This document shows positions 16,569 through 25,916 of a DNA stretch of 64,000 nucleotides, one piece after another. The notes beneath the pieces were generated by a model that worked only from the letters and a program-made list of their open reading frames with translations, searched no databases and was not told the origin of the DNA. A program made the position numbers and the translations under genes. The stretch lies in contig NZ_CADFEJ010000007.1 in NCBI RefSeq assembly GCF_902833055.1, positions 1 through 64,000 on the forward strand. Reading direction: 5' to 3'. Source of the stretch: Burkholderia territorii. Its GTDB lineage: Bacteria; Pseudomonadota; Gammaproteobacteria; Burkholderiales; Burkholderiaceae. How positions within the stretch are numbered: position 1 is the first letter of the stretch; each line of letters begins with the position of its first letter.

Positions 16569-18044
16569 TCACGATTCCACCCGGGCACGATGCTCTTGCC
16601 ACGACCAATAGAGGACCATGCCGAAGCCGGCACAAACCGTTACGTTGAGCGGAATCAGTACATAGTTCTTTTTCTGAATCGCAAGAAAAACCGTCACGAG
16701 CGAATAAGCAAACGTGGCGATTTCGCCCGCGAGCAGAACGGCATTGATGCGCGGCATCGCTGAACGATAGGCCTCCTTGCCTTTTGGCGTACGATGAAAA
16801 CCGCTATATACGCCGAAAACCGCGCGCACACCCCCGGCGAAGTAATACCAGGCCATCGGTAAAAACATCGCGATATAAAGGTAGGTATCCCATACCGCTT
16901 TCAGAACGCTCGACTTGTCATCGAATCTCGCACCCTTGCGGGAGCCGAACGCATTCGCAAGCGCCCAGATTGCAACCAGAACGAAAAAAACGAATGCGCC
17001 GAGGTGGATGCCCACGCCGTCAAAATGCACGAGGCAGGTCAACGGCATGCTGAGCAGGATCAGCACGTAGATCGAAGCCAGCAGCACCGACGAGAACATC
17101 ACCGAGATCGCGTGCATCCGCTTCATCAGCGGCATGCTTTGCGACAACATCTGTCCGACATGCTTGAACCCGCTGTGGATAAGACCGCGCCCCCACCGTT
17201 CCCGTTGTATCCGAAACGCACTGATGGTCTCCGGCAGCACCGACATGGAAACGACTTCTCGCATATACGCGTATTTCCATTCGCCGAACTGCGCGCGATA
17301 GCCCAGATCCACGTCCTCGGTGACCGTCGACGCATTCCAGCCGCCCAACGCATCGACGCACTCCTTGCGCCACACACACGAACTGCCGCTCAGCGACGCC
17401 ATGTCGCCGTCCTCGCTCAATCCCACCGTCACGTATTGCTGGTGGCCCATTTCCATGGCCTGGAACCGTGTCAGGAACGACACGTCACGATTCTCGTAAC
17501 CGATGCCGGTCTGCAGAAAACCGAGCTTCGGATCAGTGAAGCACGGGATCGTCTTCAGCAGGAAGTCCGGCGGCGGTACGAAATCCGCATCGAAGATCGC
17601 AAAGAATTCGCCTGATGACTGCTGGATGCCGTTGACCAGGTTGCCGGCCTTGTAGCCGGTTCGAGACTGACGCTTGATGAGCCGAATGTTGATCCCGTCG
17701 GCGGCGTAGCGCTCGACTTTCGCACGCGCGAGCTTCGTCGTCGCATCAGACGAGTCGTCGAGCACCAGGATCTCGATCTCGTTGGCCGGATAGGTCAGCC
17801 GGCACGCCGCATCGATCAGCCGCTCGACCACCTCGGACTCGTTGCAGATCGGAAGCAGCACACTGACCCGGGGATGAAACCCGTCTTCGGAGATTCGGAC
17901 AGGCTGCGCCAGTTCGGTCAGCTTGCGCCGTTCGACCTTGCGGGAAATCCGCAGCACGCGCAATTCGAGCAGCACGTACAGCGCAAAATAGAGCACCACC
18001 AGCAGGAAGATCAACTGGGCAGCATAGGAAAGCAGCGCGAGCAT
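16569..18044 (-). CDS. Processive family-2 glycosyltransferase, polysaccharide-synthase type
   Basis: The 491-residue membrane protein has an N-terminal membrane segment, a cytoplasmic GT-A domain and four or more C-terminal membrane helices, as in cellulose, mannan and hyaluronan synthases. The sugar-nucleotide motifs are DDSSD, Asp152-Ala-Asp154 (FDADF), the acceptor-site Thr242-Glu-Asp (TEDVD), and Gln280-RERW, which marks processive enzymes. It would polymerise a beta-linked chain at the inner membrane and possibly help move it across. No cellulose-type regulatory domain (PilZ) or BcsB partner is visible. It is the last gene of this block, after a 15-base gap from the previous gene. Sugar specificity cannot be read from the sequence. 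Confidence 0.88.
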   Translation of the reverse strand: MLALLSYAAQLIFLLVVLYFALYVLLELRVLRISRKVERRKLTELAQPVRISEDGFHPRVSVLLPICNESEVVERLIDAACRLTYPANEIEILVLDDSSDATTKLARAKVERYAADGINIRLIKRQSRTGYKAGNLVNGIQQSSGEFFAIFDADFVPPPDFLLKTIPCFTDPKLGFLQTGIGYENRDVSFLTRFQAMEMGHQQYVTVGLSEDGDMASLSGSSCVWRKECVDALGGWNASTVTEDVDLGYRAQFGEWKYAYMREVVSMSVLPETISAFRIQRERWGRGLIHSGFKHVGQMLSQSMPLMKRMHAISVMFSSVLLASIYVLILLSMPLTCLVHFDGVGIHLGAFVFFVLVAIWALANAFGSRKGARFDDKSSVLKAVWDTYLYIAMFLPMAWYYFAGGVRAVFGVYSGFHRTPKGKEAYRSAMPRINAVLLAGEIATFAYSLVTVFLAIQKKNYVLIPLNVTVCAGFGMVLYWSWQEHRARVES

Positions 18045-18059
18045 CGTGACCGCTTCTCC

Positions 18060-19145
18060 TCAGATCTTCACGACGGCGCAGATCTCTTCCAGCCGATGCG
18101 CCCACGTATGGTTCTGTCTCACGTAGCGCGCGCCTGCCTCTGCTCGTTCGAGATCATCCTGTGACGGGCCATGCCGCAGCCGCGAAAACAGCTCGCGCGC
18201 GTCGTCATGCGTATCGATCACGTGGCAGAACTCGCGGAAATACCGGTCGACCGCGCGGCTTGCATTCGTCACCGCGATACCGCCGCACGCGAGAATCTCC
18301 AGCAGGCGCCGCGAGAACATCGTCTCGGAGCCCGTCACGGAATTCACGTTGATCGAGATCGCATGAGACTTGTACACGTGCGCGGTCTCCCGATGCGGCA
18401 CCTTGCCGTGCACGCGCAGCCCGTTCCTCTTCGGATAGCGGAACTCGAAGAAGCGTGACAGGCGATCGTGGTTCCGGTCGAATACGTTGAGTTGCAGATT
18501 GCTCTGCTCGCAGGTGTCGAACACCATGTCGAGAAAGCGGCGGCGTTCGTTCAGGATGCGCCGATAGTAGCTGCCCGTAAAGCATGCCTCGTTGCGAACG
18601 AAATTGAAGCCCGAGAAATTGTGCGATGCCGGTTGATACGGCATCACCAGCGTGTTCACCGGCACGTGCGCGGGCACGTGCTGTCGATATCGGTCGAGAC
18701 ACTCCACGTCGGTCGTGAACACGTAGTCAAATACCTTCGCCACGTCGATGAACGTGTCGAAGAACGCGCCGTCGTCCTTGTTCCAGAATACGGTCGGAAC
18801 GCCTGCGCGCTTCGCGAACTCGACCAGCCGAAAGATCGCTGTCGGCTTGCTCAGCCGCATCAGCGGCGTCTGTCGCGCCAGCTCGTAGCGCCAGCTCCCG
18901 TCCACGCCGTGAAACGCCGACTCCACGAGCACGAGATCGGGTTTCCAGTTGCCGATCACGTCCGCGTAGTTGGCCGGCGTCATGGTCCGCACGCGACATT
19001 CCGCCGACAGGCAATCCGCGGTGAAGTAATCGGTGACGAGCGCAATCTTCAGGCGCCCAAAGCGTCCGGCCTGCTCCACATCCTCCGCAACCGCCGGATA
19101 GTCGTAGACCAACGAACCCAGTTTTCTAATGACCCTGCCGACCAT
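18060..19145 (-). CDS. CgeB-like glycosyltransferase
   Basis: The 361-residue cytoplasmic protein resembles the CgeB/spore-maturation type of GT-B glycosyltransferases. The N-terminal domain (LVTDYFTADCL, KPDLVLVESAFHG) gives way to a C-terminal domain with INVNSVTGSETMFSRRLLEILACGG, which matches the family's sugar-nucleotide segment, where family-4 enzymes carry E-x7-E. It begins inside the last 20 bases of the preceding glycosyltransferase gene, so the two are probably co-translated. Donor and acceptor are unknown. Context assigns it to capsule repeat-unit or modification synthesis. Confidence 0.72.
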   Translation of the reverse strand: MVGRVIRKLGSLVYDYPAVAEDVEQAGRFGRLKIALVTDYFTADCLSAECRVRTMTPANYADVIGNWKPDLVLVESAFHGVDGSWRYELARQTPLMRLSKPTAIFRLVEFAKRAGVPTVFWNKDDGAFFDTFIDVAKVFDYVFTTDVECLDRYRQHVPAHVPVNTLVMPYQPASHNFSGFNFVRNEACFTGSYYRRILNERRRFLDMVFDTCEQSNLQLNVFDRNHDRLSRFFEFRYPKRNGLRVHGKVPHRETAHVYKSHAISINVNSVTGSETMFSRRLLEILACGGIAVTNASRAVDRYFREFCHVIDTHDDARELFSRLRHGPSQDDLERAEAGARYVRQNHTWAHRLEEICAVVKI

Positions 19146-20466
19146 TTAACCCCTCACCCTGCGACATTGGCAGCGCGTTCATGACAAATTCGCGCCAGCG
19201 GCGCTGCGTGGTCGCGTATTCTCTCGACCGCCCCCGGTACGCCGCGAGCGTACTGCGATCGGACAGCGCCACATCGATTACCCGCGCCAGGTCGACCGCA
19301 TCGCCGGCCTTGAAAAACCAGCCGGCCGGATTCGAACCCATTTCGTCGCGAAACACCGGCAGGTCCGGCACGATCACCGGCTTGCCCATCGCGAGCGCTT
19401 CCACGAGCTTGATTGGCGGCACGATCTCGCAGACCTTGAATGGCTTGCGCGGAATGCACACCAACGCGCAACGACCGAGCGTCCGACGCGCCTGCTCGGG
19501 CGAGGTCCGGCCCAGAAAGCGAATCCGCTCCGACAATCCGAGGCGCTGCACCTGCGCCTCCAGCGCCGGCCGCGCCTCCCCTTCTCCGACGATCTCGACC
19601 CGCACCGCGCGCCCTTGCCCGCTCAACCGGGCGACCGCATCGATCAATGTATCGAGCCCTTCATAGCCGATCAGCGAGCCCGCGTATCCGATCGTGTCGG
19701 CGTCGATCTCCTCCGGTGGCGACGGCGTAAACCGCTCGGGGTCCACGCAATTCGGCAGCAGATGCATGCGCTCGCCGGCGATGCCCCAGCGGTCGCGCGC
19801 GAACCGCCCCAGTTGCTCGGAGATCACGAACAACTTGTCCGCGTGCCGGGCCACCAGCCCCTCCAGCTGGAGCCCTTGCGCGAACCCTTGTCGTCCCTCG
19901 TATTCCGGCATGCGCGAGATGCGCGTCAACTCCCACAACCCGCGCATCTCGTACTGGAACGGAATGCCCAGTTGCCGTGCCGCCAGCAGCGCCGGCAACG
20001 CATTCACGTGATTCGACGCCGCATGGATCACCGACGCGCGACACTGCAAGGCCACACGCGCGATGACGGGCGCTGCCTGCAACGCATACATCAGCACCGG
20101 CCGGTTGTTGAACGGCGCGCTCGCATGCAGATACCGGACCTCGCTCACCTGCGTCTCGCTTCCGGCGACGTCGGCCAGACGATCCGCACGATCGCCGGGA
20201 TAACCGGGCCGCGTCAGCGCATGCACGCGACCGCCCGCCGCTGCCAATGCGCGCACGACTTCATGCGTGCGTGTCGTATAGCCACTCGTGTGATACGGCA
20301 ATGCGCTCGCCGCCACATACAGCATGCTGTTCGGATCGCCGATGAACGGCACGCCGCGCGAGCGCTGCTTCACCTTGCGCTCGAGCAGATGCGCCGTCAG
20401 TCGACGACTCATCGCGAGCAGCGGCTCGGTCAACGCCGTCTGCAACGAATCGAGCATCGTGCTCAT
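19126..20466 (-). CDS. Family-4 glycosyltransferase
   Basis: The 446-residue GT-B enzyme has the family-4 C-terminal domain: VEIVGEGEARPALEAQV, RIRFLGRTSPEQ, and the E-x7-E region around PIKLVEALAMGKPVIV, which binds the nucleotide sugar. The N-terminal domain contains the acceptor-side segments HTSGYTTRTHEVVRAL and IHAASNHVNALPALLAA. It is a retaining transferase, soluble or loosely membrane-bound. It starts within the stop of the deacetylase gene (ATGA overlap) and overlaps the CgeB-like gene by 20 bases. Its sugar is not predictable. Confidence 0.87.
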   Translation of the reverse strand: MSTMLDSLQTALTEPLLAMSRRLTAHLLERKVKQRSRGVPFIGDPNSMLYVAASALPYHTSGYTTRTHEVVRALAAAGGRVHALTRPGYPGDRADRLADVAGSETQVSEVRYLHASAPFNNRPVLMYALQAAPVIARVALQCRASVIHAASNHVNALPALLAARQLGIPFQYEMRGLWELTRISRMPEYEGRQGFAQGLQLEGLVARHADKLFVISEQLGRFARDRWGIAGERMHLLPNCVDPERFTPSPPEEIDADTIGYAGSLIGYEGLDTLIDAVARLSGQGRAVRVEIVGEGEARPALEAQVQRLGLSERIRFLGRTSPEQARRTLGRCALVCIPRKPFKVCEIVPPIKLVEALAMGKPVIVPDLPVFRDEMGSNPAGWFFKAGDAVDLARVIDVALSDRSTLAAYRGRSREYATTQRRWREFVMNALPMSQGEGLNGRQGH

Positions 20467-21437
20467 GCTTTCACCGCCCCGGCCGCCTTCAGTTCGGCAC
20501 GGTCGAGATCGGTCGTATGCGTGGGTCGAATCTTGCCGCGAGCCTGCAGGTCCAGGAATTCCGATGTCGTGATCACGTCGTAGTCTTTCGTCAGACGCGA
20601 CAGGAGTTTCCGGTAGCCTTCGACCCGCTGGTCGTCCCGATAGGTCGCGTGCCCGTTCTCATCCCAATACAGCAGCGACCACGAATGGAGCAGGAAAATC
20701 GAGAACGTCGGACTGCCGCTGAACGCGTCGAGCAGCAGTTTTCCCCACCACGGACGAAACCGGAAATACGGCGATTCGGGGTAAGTCAGACGTGCCCACC
20801 ATTCTTCCTTGCCGACCTTCGGCAGAATCTTCTTCTCCGTCATCGGCACCTCGATCACGCCGTTCGACCACTGGAACGGCAGATTCGTGGGCTCGCTGTA
20901 GTTGCACTGCCCGGCATGGACCGCACACAGGGAATTGTTGAACGACAGTGGTACGCCGGTGGACTTCAGCGCGCGAATCGTCGACGCGTTCCAGCGAAAC
21001 GAGCCGGCGCGGTGCGCCAGCACCGGCTTGCCCGTTTCCGCAGAAATCAGTTGCCCGAAGTGGCGAATCACGAACTCCGCACGCGCATCGTCGGTGTACT
21101 GATTCATGTATTGCGGGCGCCGCGCAAGGCCGTGCTCCGCCCAGAACGTGTCCGGCAGGTATTCCGGGTGCGTATGCAGTTGAACGTCCTGCCCCGCGGC
21201 ATCGAGCCGGCGGACGACCTCTTTCGTCTCGTCGAGGTACGCATACGCGCCGCACTGGTCCACGAAGAACACGTGCTTGACGCCGAACTCATCCCCGATG
21301 GAAGCCATTTCGGCGATTCCCGCCCGCCCCTTCTCGTGCACTCCCCACATCAGCCGCTTGACGTGATCCTCCGTGGCGCGCTTGGGCAACGCCTCGGTAT
21401 CCACCGTCAACATGGCATAGCGATTTCTATCCATCAT
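20463..21437 (-). CDS. Cytoplasmic polysaccharide-deacetylase-like protein
   Basis: The 324-residue protein has the NodB-related TIM-barrel signatures in a modified form: LTVDTEA at the N-terminus instead of TFDD, the metal-site candidate VQLHTHPEYLP, and AHRAGSFRW, typical of the WalW-like branch of polysaccharide deacetylases. There is no signal peptide, so it acts in the cytoplasm, perhaps on a nucleotide sugar or a lipid-linked intermediate. The start is the first of two ATGs; the 3' end overlaps the next glycosyltransferase by four bases. WecB in the same cluster makes an N-acetylated sugar, so an N-deacetylation step is plausible but unproven. Confidence 0.68.
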   Translation of the reverse strand: MMDRNRYAMLTVDTEALPKRATEDHVKRLMWGVHEKGRAGIAEMASIGDEFGVKHVFFVDQCGAYAYLDETKEVVRRLDAAGQDVQLHTHPEYLPDTFWAEHGLARRPQYMNQYTDDARAEFVIRHFGQLISAETGKPVLAHRAGSFRWNASTIRALKSTGVPLSFNNSLCAVHAGQCNYSEPTNLPFQWSNGVIEVPMTEKKILPKVGKEEWWARLTYPESPYFRFRPWWGKLLLDAFSGSPTFSIFLLHSWSLLYWDENGHATYRDDQRVEGYRKLLSRLTKDYDVITTSEFLDLQARGKIRPTHTTDLDRAELKAAGAVKA

Positions 21438-21439
21438 GT

Positions 21440-21991
21440 TCAGTTCACTTTCACCAATGCGTTCCAGTCGGCGTCACTGGCGCGCGCCGCGGCCGGCGGC
21501 ACGATCCGCGCATCGCGATAGCGCCACGCCAGATACGCGCGCTTTCTTTCGCGATACGAACGATCCTCGCCGCTCAATTCCGGCAGGTATTCCACCAGCC
21601 AACCCAGCCTTGAATAGAACGCGAAATCGGCCACGTCGGTCACCAGTACCGGCGCCAGCGCTTCGTTGCCTTTCAGCCGCGCGGAAAAACCTTCGCACGC
21701 ACGACGCAGTGCATCGCGCTCCGTACCCGGCGCCCAGATCAGCAGCGTGTTCGCTTCTACCGAAACCGGCGCGTGTTTCAGCGTCGGCAGCCACGGATAA
21801 TTCGTCACGTGCGGCGCGATCACGCCCAACGTGGACAACGCGCGCTTGACACCACGCCATGCGCGCTCCTTCAGTGTGGCCGGCGGTTTCCCGGCGAGCA
21901 AATCATGGCGCGTCAGCAACGTCCAGTCGGGCTTTGCCGCCAGCGCGCGCAATTCGCGCCGCAACGTCCGGGTTTCGTCGATGATGCTCAA
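21440..21991 (-). CDS. Unknown 183-residue protein of the capsule cluster
   Basis: I do not recognise the family. The protein is soluble, without signal peptide or membrane segment, and rich in Arg, Ala and Trp. Notable segments are NYPWLPTLKHAPVSVEANTL, LLIWAPGTERDALRRACEGF and YRERKRAYLAWRYRDARIV. It is embedded between a glycosyltransferase and a deacetylase; its start overlaps the upstream stop by four bases, and two bases separate it from the deacetylase gene. That tight coupling argues for a real gene with a role in the same pathway, perhaps as a partner of one of these enzymes. Confidence 0.72.
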   Translation of the reverse strand: MSIIDETRTLRRELRALAAKPDWTLLTRHDLLAGKPPATLKERAWRGVKRALSTLGVIAPHVTNYPWLPTLKHAPVSVEANTLLIWAPGTERDALRRACEGFSARLKGNEALAPVLVTDVADFAFYSRLGWLVEYLPELSGEDRSYRERKRAYLAWRYRDARIVPPAAARASDADWNALVKVN

Positions 21992-23100
21992 TGCGTTCGC
22001 CTCTTGTCAGCAATTTTGGCGAGGATCTCGTCCGCCGCGAGCGACGCGCCGTTCATCGGCACCGCACGTCGCGCCGGTGCCGCCTCGCGCAACATGTCCA
22101 GCAACGCGTCGACGGCGGCCTTGCGTTCCTGTTCGGTCTCGCAAGCCGAGACGACGGCAGGCATCACGTCGGCGACCATCCGCGCGCGGCGATCCTGATC
22201 GTCCACCAGTTGCGCGTTGGGCACCAGCAGCGCGGGAACGCCCGACTGCACCAGCTCACAGCAGGTGTTGTAGCCCGCGGCGCCGACAAATGCATCGAAC
22301 GCGCGCAGATAGCGCGCCAACGGATAGACCGAGATCGGCAGCACGCCGGCCGGCAATTCGACGTCGCGCACCGAGATGGGCGCCCTTGCCCAGACCACCT
22401 GGAAACCGGCCGCCTCGAACGCGCCAATCAATCCGTGCCCGATGCCGGCGACATCCTTCAGATTGCCCGGACCGAGCGAAAAGAGAACGAAGCGGCCGGC
22501 CTGCGGCAGGCCGAGCGCCGTTCTCGCCGCCGCGCGGTCGAGCAATTCGTCATCCTCCAGCAGGCAGACCGGTGGCACCGTCAGCCGCGTGCCGCCATTC
22601 GTCAGGGACGCGCGTGCTTCGGTCGTGCCCAGTTCACCCGGCTGGATCACAAGGTCGAACAATGCTTCATCCACCGGCACCGTCTTGGTATCGGCCTTGA
22701 GCAGCCCGCGATTGGACCAGACGAGAATGGGCGCGCCATACACTTCGCATGCCGTCAGCAGCCCCTTGAACGGCCACGTTCCGTCGAATACGACCGCATC
22801 CGGGCGAACTCGCTCCAGCATCATGCCCAGCCGCACGGCCAGTTCGCTGTTCCAGCCGAACGTCGAACTCGACGACCAGTAATGCGAAACGAAATAGTCC
22901 GCTTCGAATCCCATCTCCTCGATGATCTCGATCGCCGATGCCAGCGAGAAAAAGAACGGGCGCGCGCGGCCCCGCAGGCGACGCGCGTATGCGAGGCACC
23001 GGTTCAGATGGCCCATGCCCGAGCCGTTCACGTTGAAGAACAGGATGCGCGGCAACACGCTCGCCGCGTGCAGTGGGTGACCGGACTTCTGGTCGCTCAT
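21988..23100 (-). CDS. MurG-like (GT28/GT1-type) glycosyltransferase
   Basis: The 370-residue GT-B protein starts with [23 protein letters not shown], a glycine-rich acceptor/lipid-side loop resembling that of MurG-like and macrolide-type transferases. The C-terminal domain has [14 protein letters not shown] and the donor-site segment [20 protein letters not shown] with [17 protein letters not shown], which match the nucleotide-sugar site of this superfamily. The enzyme is probably peripheral at the inner membrane. Both ends overlap neighbouring genes by four bases (ATGA), one of them ugd, which fits a hexuronic-acid or related UDP-sugar donor, though this is inference. Confidence 0.82.
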   Translation of the reverse strand: MSDQKSGHPLHAASVLPRILFFNVNGSGMGHLNRCLAYARRLRGRARPFFFSLASAIEIIEEMGFEADYFVSHYWSSSSTFGWNSELAVRLGMMLERVRPDAVVFDGTWPFKGLLTACEVYGAPILVWSNRGLLKADTKTVPVDEALFDLVIQPGELGTTEARASLTNGGTRLTVPPVCLLEDDELLDRAAARTALGLPQAGRFVLFSLGPGNLKDVAGIGHGLIGAFEAAGFQVVWARAPISVRDVELPAGVLPISVYPLARYLRAFDAFVGAAGYNTCCELVQSGVPALLVPNAQLVDDQDRRARMVADVMPAVVSACETEQERKAAVDALLDMLREAAPARRAVPMNGASLAADEILAKIADKRRTH

Positions 23101-24266
23101 GCGTCCCCGCCGAACAGGTCGCGCGTGTACACCTTGCCTGCGACATCCGACAGATCACCGGTCAGGCGATTTGCAACGATCACGTCGGCGGTGCGCTTGA
23201 ATTCTGCGAGGTCGTGGACGACCGACGAGTTGAAGAACGTCGGTTCGTGCAAAGCCGGTTCGTAGACGATGACCTCGACGCCTTTTGCCTTGATGCGTTT
23301 CATGACGCCCTGGATGCTGGATGCGCGGAAATTGTCGGACCCGGCCTTCATGACGAGGCGGTAAATGCCGACAATCTTCGGTTTGCGCTTGAGAATGCTC
23401 TCGGCGATGAAGTCCTTGCGCGTGCTGTTCGACTCGACGATCGCACGAATCAGGTTCTGCGGTACGTCGCGATAGTTGGCCAGCAACTGCTTCGTGTCCT
23501 TGGGCAGACAGTAGCCGCCGTAGCCGAAGCTCGGGTTGTTGTAGTGCGCGCCGATGCGTGGATCGAGACACACGCCATCGACGATCTGGTGCGTATCGAG
23601 ACCGTGCTGCGCGGCGTAAGTGTCCAGTTCGTTGAAATAGGCCACGCGCATCGCCAGGTACGTATTCGCGAAGAGCTTGATCGCCTCCGCTTCCGTGCTG
23701 CCCGTGAACAGCGTGGGAATGTCCTGCTTGATCGCGCCTTGCTTCAGCAGACCGGCAAACGCTTCGGCTCGCTCGGAACGTTCGCCGATCACGATCCGCG
23801 AAGGGTGCAGGTTGTCGTACAGCGCGCGGCCTTCGCGGAGGAATTCGGGAGAAAAGATCAGGTTGTCGGTGCCGAGCGCCGCGCGCGTACGTTCGGTGTA
23901 GCCGACCGGAATCGTCGACTTGATCACCATCACCGCACGCGGGTTGATCGCCATCACGTCGCGAATGACGATCTCGATCGAGCGCGTATTGAAGTAGTTC
24001 GTGTCCGGATCGTAGTCGGTCGGCGTGGCGATCACCACGTAGTCGGCGCCGGCGTATGCGTCCTCCTTGTCCAGCGTCGCGCGGAAGTTCAGGCTCTTGT
24101 GACGCAGGTAGTCCTCGATCTCGGCATCCTCGATCGGCGACTCCTTGCGGTTGAGCATCGCCACTTTCTCGGGGACGATGTCGAGCGCCACGACTTCATT
24201 GTGCTGCGACAGCAGGACGGCGTTGGACAGGCCGACGTAGCCTGTGCCGGCGATGGCGATTTTCAT
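23097..24266 (-). CDS. ugd: UDP-glucose 6-dehydrogenase
   Basis: The 389-residue NAD-dependent four-electron dehydrogenase converts UDP-glucose to UDP-glucuronic acid. The N-terminal Rossmann motif is [18 protein letters not shown] and FSPEFLREG follow. The catalytic Cys253 lies in [13 protein letters not shown]. The length fits the short Ugd class found in capsule loci of enterobacteria and Burkholderia rather than the longer class of about 440-470 residues. It is the first gene of the glycosyltransferase block; 157 AT-richer bases separate it from the upstream BNR_4 gene. The product could go into the capsule or serve as precursor for other UDP-sugars. Confidence 0.93.
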   Translation of the reverse strand: MKIAIAGTGYVGLSNAVLLSQHNEVVALDIVPEKVAMLNRKESPIEDAEIEDYLRHKSLNFRATLDKEDAYAGADYVVIATPTDYDPDTNYFNTRSIEIVIRDVMAINPRAVMVIKSTIPVGYTERTRAALGTDNLIFSPEFLREGRALYDNLHPSRIVIGERSERAEAFAGLLKQGAIKQDIPTLFTGSTEAEAIKLFANTYLAMRVAYFNELDTYAAQHGLDTHQIVDGVCLDPRIGAHYNNPSFGYGGYCLPKDTKQLLANYRDVPQNLIRAIVESNSTRKDFIAESILKRKPKIVGIYRLVMKAGSDNFRASSIQGVMKRIKAKGVEVIVYEPALHEPTFFNSSVVHDLAEFKRTADVIVANRLTGDLSDVAGKVYTRDLFGGDA

Positions 24267-24376
24267 GCGTATTTCTCACAGGCAAACACTGGAATCTTCA
24301 TCTCTTATATCTACCTTCAAATTCATCGGCTGCTTGATACGAGCAGTTGAAAATAACGAATCCCGAGCCCCTGATA

Positions 24377-24406
24377 GTGCGAGCATCCTGGCGATGCGAC
24401 ACGCAC
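24377..24406. repeat. Interrupted inverted repeat between ugd and the BNR_4 gene
   Basis: GTGCG and GCATC (24377-24387) can pair with GATGC and CGCAC (24393-24406) around a 5-base loop, with a small internal loop. It lies just after the BNR_4 stop on the transcribed minus strand. No T-run follows, so it is not a classical terminator; it could stabilise or process mRNA. Confidence 0.4.
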
Positions 24407-24423
24407 GACAGGGCAAGTCTCCA

Positions 24424-25812
24424 TCAAGGCGACTTGCGCTCGGTATGCAGGATCAGATCCGAAGTGAAATCGCATGGGACGGCAGTGTTATCGCAGTTGC
24501 GCGGCTTGTCCCGGTTGTCTGCGGGCAAGCTGAACCACGTCACGACATGACTCTCCTTCGATTCATGTGCCGCCATATTCTCGAGTCTCACCACCTGAAC
24601 GTTAGGCACTGCGCCATTAGGTGCCTGGACCTTCTTGATAGCCGGAGACGGGTTCCACACATTCGGAGAAAGCGCCTCCGCCACCTTCATCGACTTGTCG
24701 TCATAAACAAGCGTCTTGGCACCGATTTCCGGCTGGCTCACTTGTTCGATCAGGTGGCCGTCACTCGCCTTGACGCCCGAGAAGTTGATTTCACCCTTGA
24801 TGGTGCCTCCGCCTCTCGGATCCCACCGGTAGGTCCATTGCGTCGCCGGCGCCGTTTTCCAGATTCCATTTTCAAGGCGAGCATGAAACAGCTGCGTGGC
24901 CCCCTTTGAATCGAATTTCAGGTACGAGATGACGGGCCGCCCAGCCCCGTCGAACCCCAACCGGATATTGTTCAACAGACCGCTTTTTTCAGGGATCTCG
25001 TCCACGACTTCCGCCGACCTCGGTGTAATCGGCAAAGGAATGATGTCGCCCGCACTGTTTTGCCACGTCTTGAGGTCACGACTTTTCGCGTAGTTCACGT
25101 TGAAGTTCGTTTCGACGAAGTAATTTTCTCGCCAAACCCACGCAACATGGAAGAACCCGTCAGGACCGCGAACGTAATTCGTATGGTACGCATTCACGGG
25201 CTTTTTTTCTGACGCAGGGGCAAAAATCGGGCGATTCGTCCAACGTACCCAACCAGAGCTATCGAGTCGATTGATAAATTCCTCACCGTCACCGCTGTGA
25301 CCTGAACGGTACGAAAATCCCAGCGCACCGTCCATGAACCTGAAAAAATAAGGATACGTCGCTTGCGCCTCGTCTGATCCGATCATCGGTCGAACTGCTT
25401 CGAGGCCCGCCAACTTGTCCGGAGCGTCCATTCGTGCGTATACAAGCGGAGAGGCGTGCATGTTTCCGGAAACATGAAGACGATTCGACTTGTCGAGCGC
25501 TATGACGATCGAGTTGTGGGCATCCCACCCGACAAAGCGCGACGCAACCCTCGTCTTCGCAACTTCCCCGGTGCATTTGTTTATCTGTGCAACCGACAGC
25601 CATCGATCCGCGTCGTAGTACGAAACATAAATAAAATTCTTGTCTTCCAGAGCATCGAATTTGACACGCGAAGCGCCCCACACCCGATCGATCTTCAGGT
25701 CCGGCGACATATCCGCACACTTCGCATCAGTTGCCTCGGCTGCCCACGATGTCGAAGACGCTACGACACCCAGCAACACCAGCAATCCAACTGCAAACTG
25801 CATCGTTTCCAA
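24424..25812 (-). CDS. Exported BNR_4-type beta-propeller protein, candidate capsule lyase or binder
   Basis: The protein of about 462 residues starts with a signal peptide (FAVGLLVLLGVVASSTSWA, cleavage after AWA-like SWA) and continues as a seven-blade-type BNR_4 propeller. Family features are WDAHNSIVIALD, NRLHVSGNMH, FSYRSGHSGDGEE and AYHTNYVRGPDGFFHVAWVWRE. The BNR_4 group includes polysaccharide lyases active on acidic glycans such as ulvan, where His, Tyr and Arg residues act. The His in DAHNS and the Arg in YRSG are shared with the TPR-fused paralogue nearby. TTG at 25812 has GGAGG five bases upstream; ATG at 25803 is the alternative. Export plus the acidic-sugar genes suggest cleavage or binding of the capsule in the periplasm or outside. 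Confidence 0.75.
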   Translation of the reverse strand: METMQFAVGLLVLLGVVASSTSWAAEATDAKCADMSPDLKIDRVWGASRVKFDALEDKNFIYVSYYDADRWLSVAQINKCTGEVAKTRVASRFVGWDAHNSIVIALDKSNRLHVSGNMHASPLVYARMDAPDKLAGLEAVRPMIGSDEAQATYPYFFRFMDGALGFSYRSGHSGDGEEFINRLDSSGWVRWTNRPIFAPASEKKPVNAYHTNYVRGPDGFFHVAWVWRENYFVETNFNVNYAKSRDLKTWQNSAGDIIPLPITPRSAEVVDEIPEKSGLLNNIRLGFDGAGRPVISYLKFDSKGATQLFHARLENGIWKTAPATQWTYRWDPRGGGTIKGEINFSGVKASDGHLIEQVSQPEIGAKTLVYDDKSMKVAEALSPNVWNPSPAIKKVQAPNGAVPNVQVVRLENMAAHESKESHVVTWFSLPADNRDKPRNCDNTAVPCDFTSDLILHTERKSP

Positions 25813-25866
25813 GGGCACCTCCTCTCCGAATTACCCAAGCCGCACCATACAAGGAAACCGGCTGAA

Positions 25867-25909
25867 GCGGCGACCTCTCCGACTCGCACATATCGTCGGC
25901 GGTCGCCGC
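25867..25909. repeat. Inverted repeat downstream of the large glycosyltransferase gene
   Basis: GCGGCGACC (25867-25875) is repeated inverted as GGTCGCCGC (25901-25909), nine perfect pairs around 25 bases. It falls between the stop of the large glycosyltransferase gene and the start of the BNR_4 gene. No T-run follows on the transcribed strand, so a partial attenuator or mRNA-stabilising hairpin is more likely than full termination. Confidence 0.5.
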
Positions 25910-25916
25910 AGTCCAT

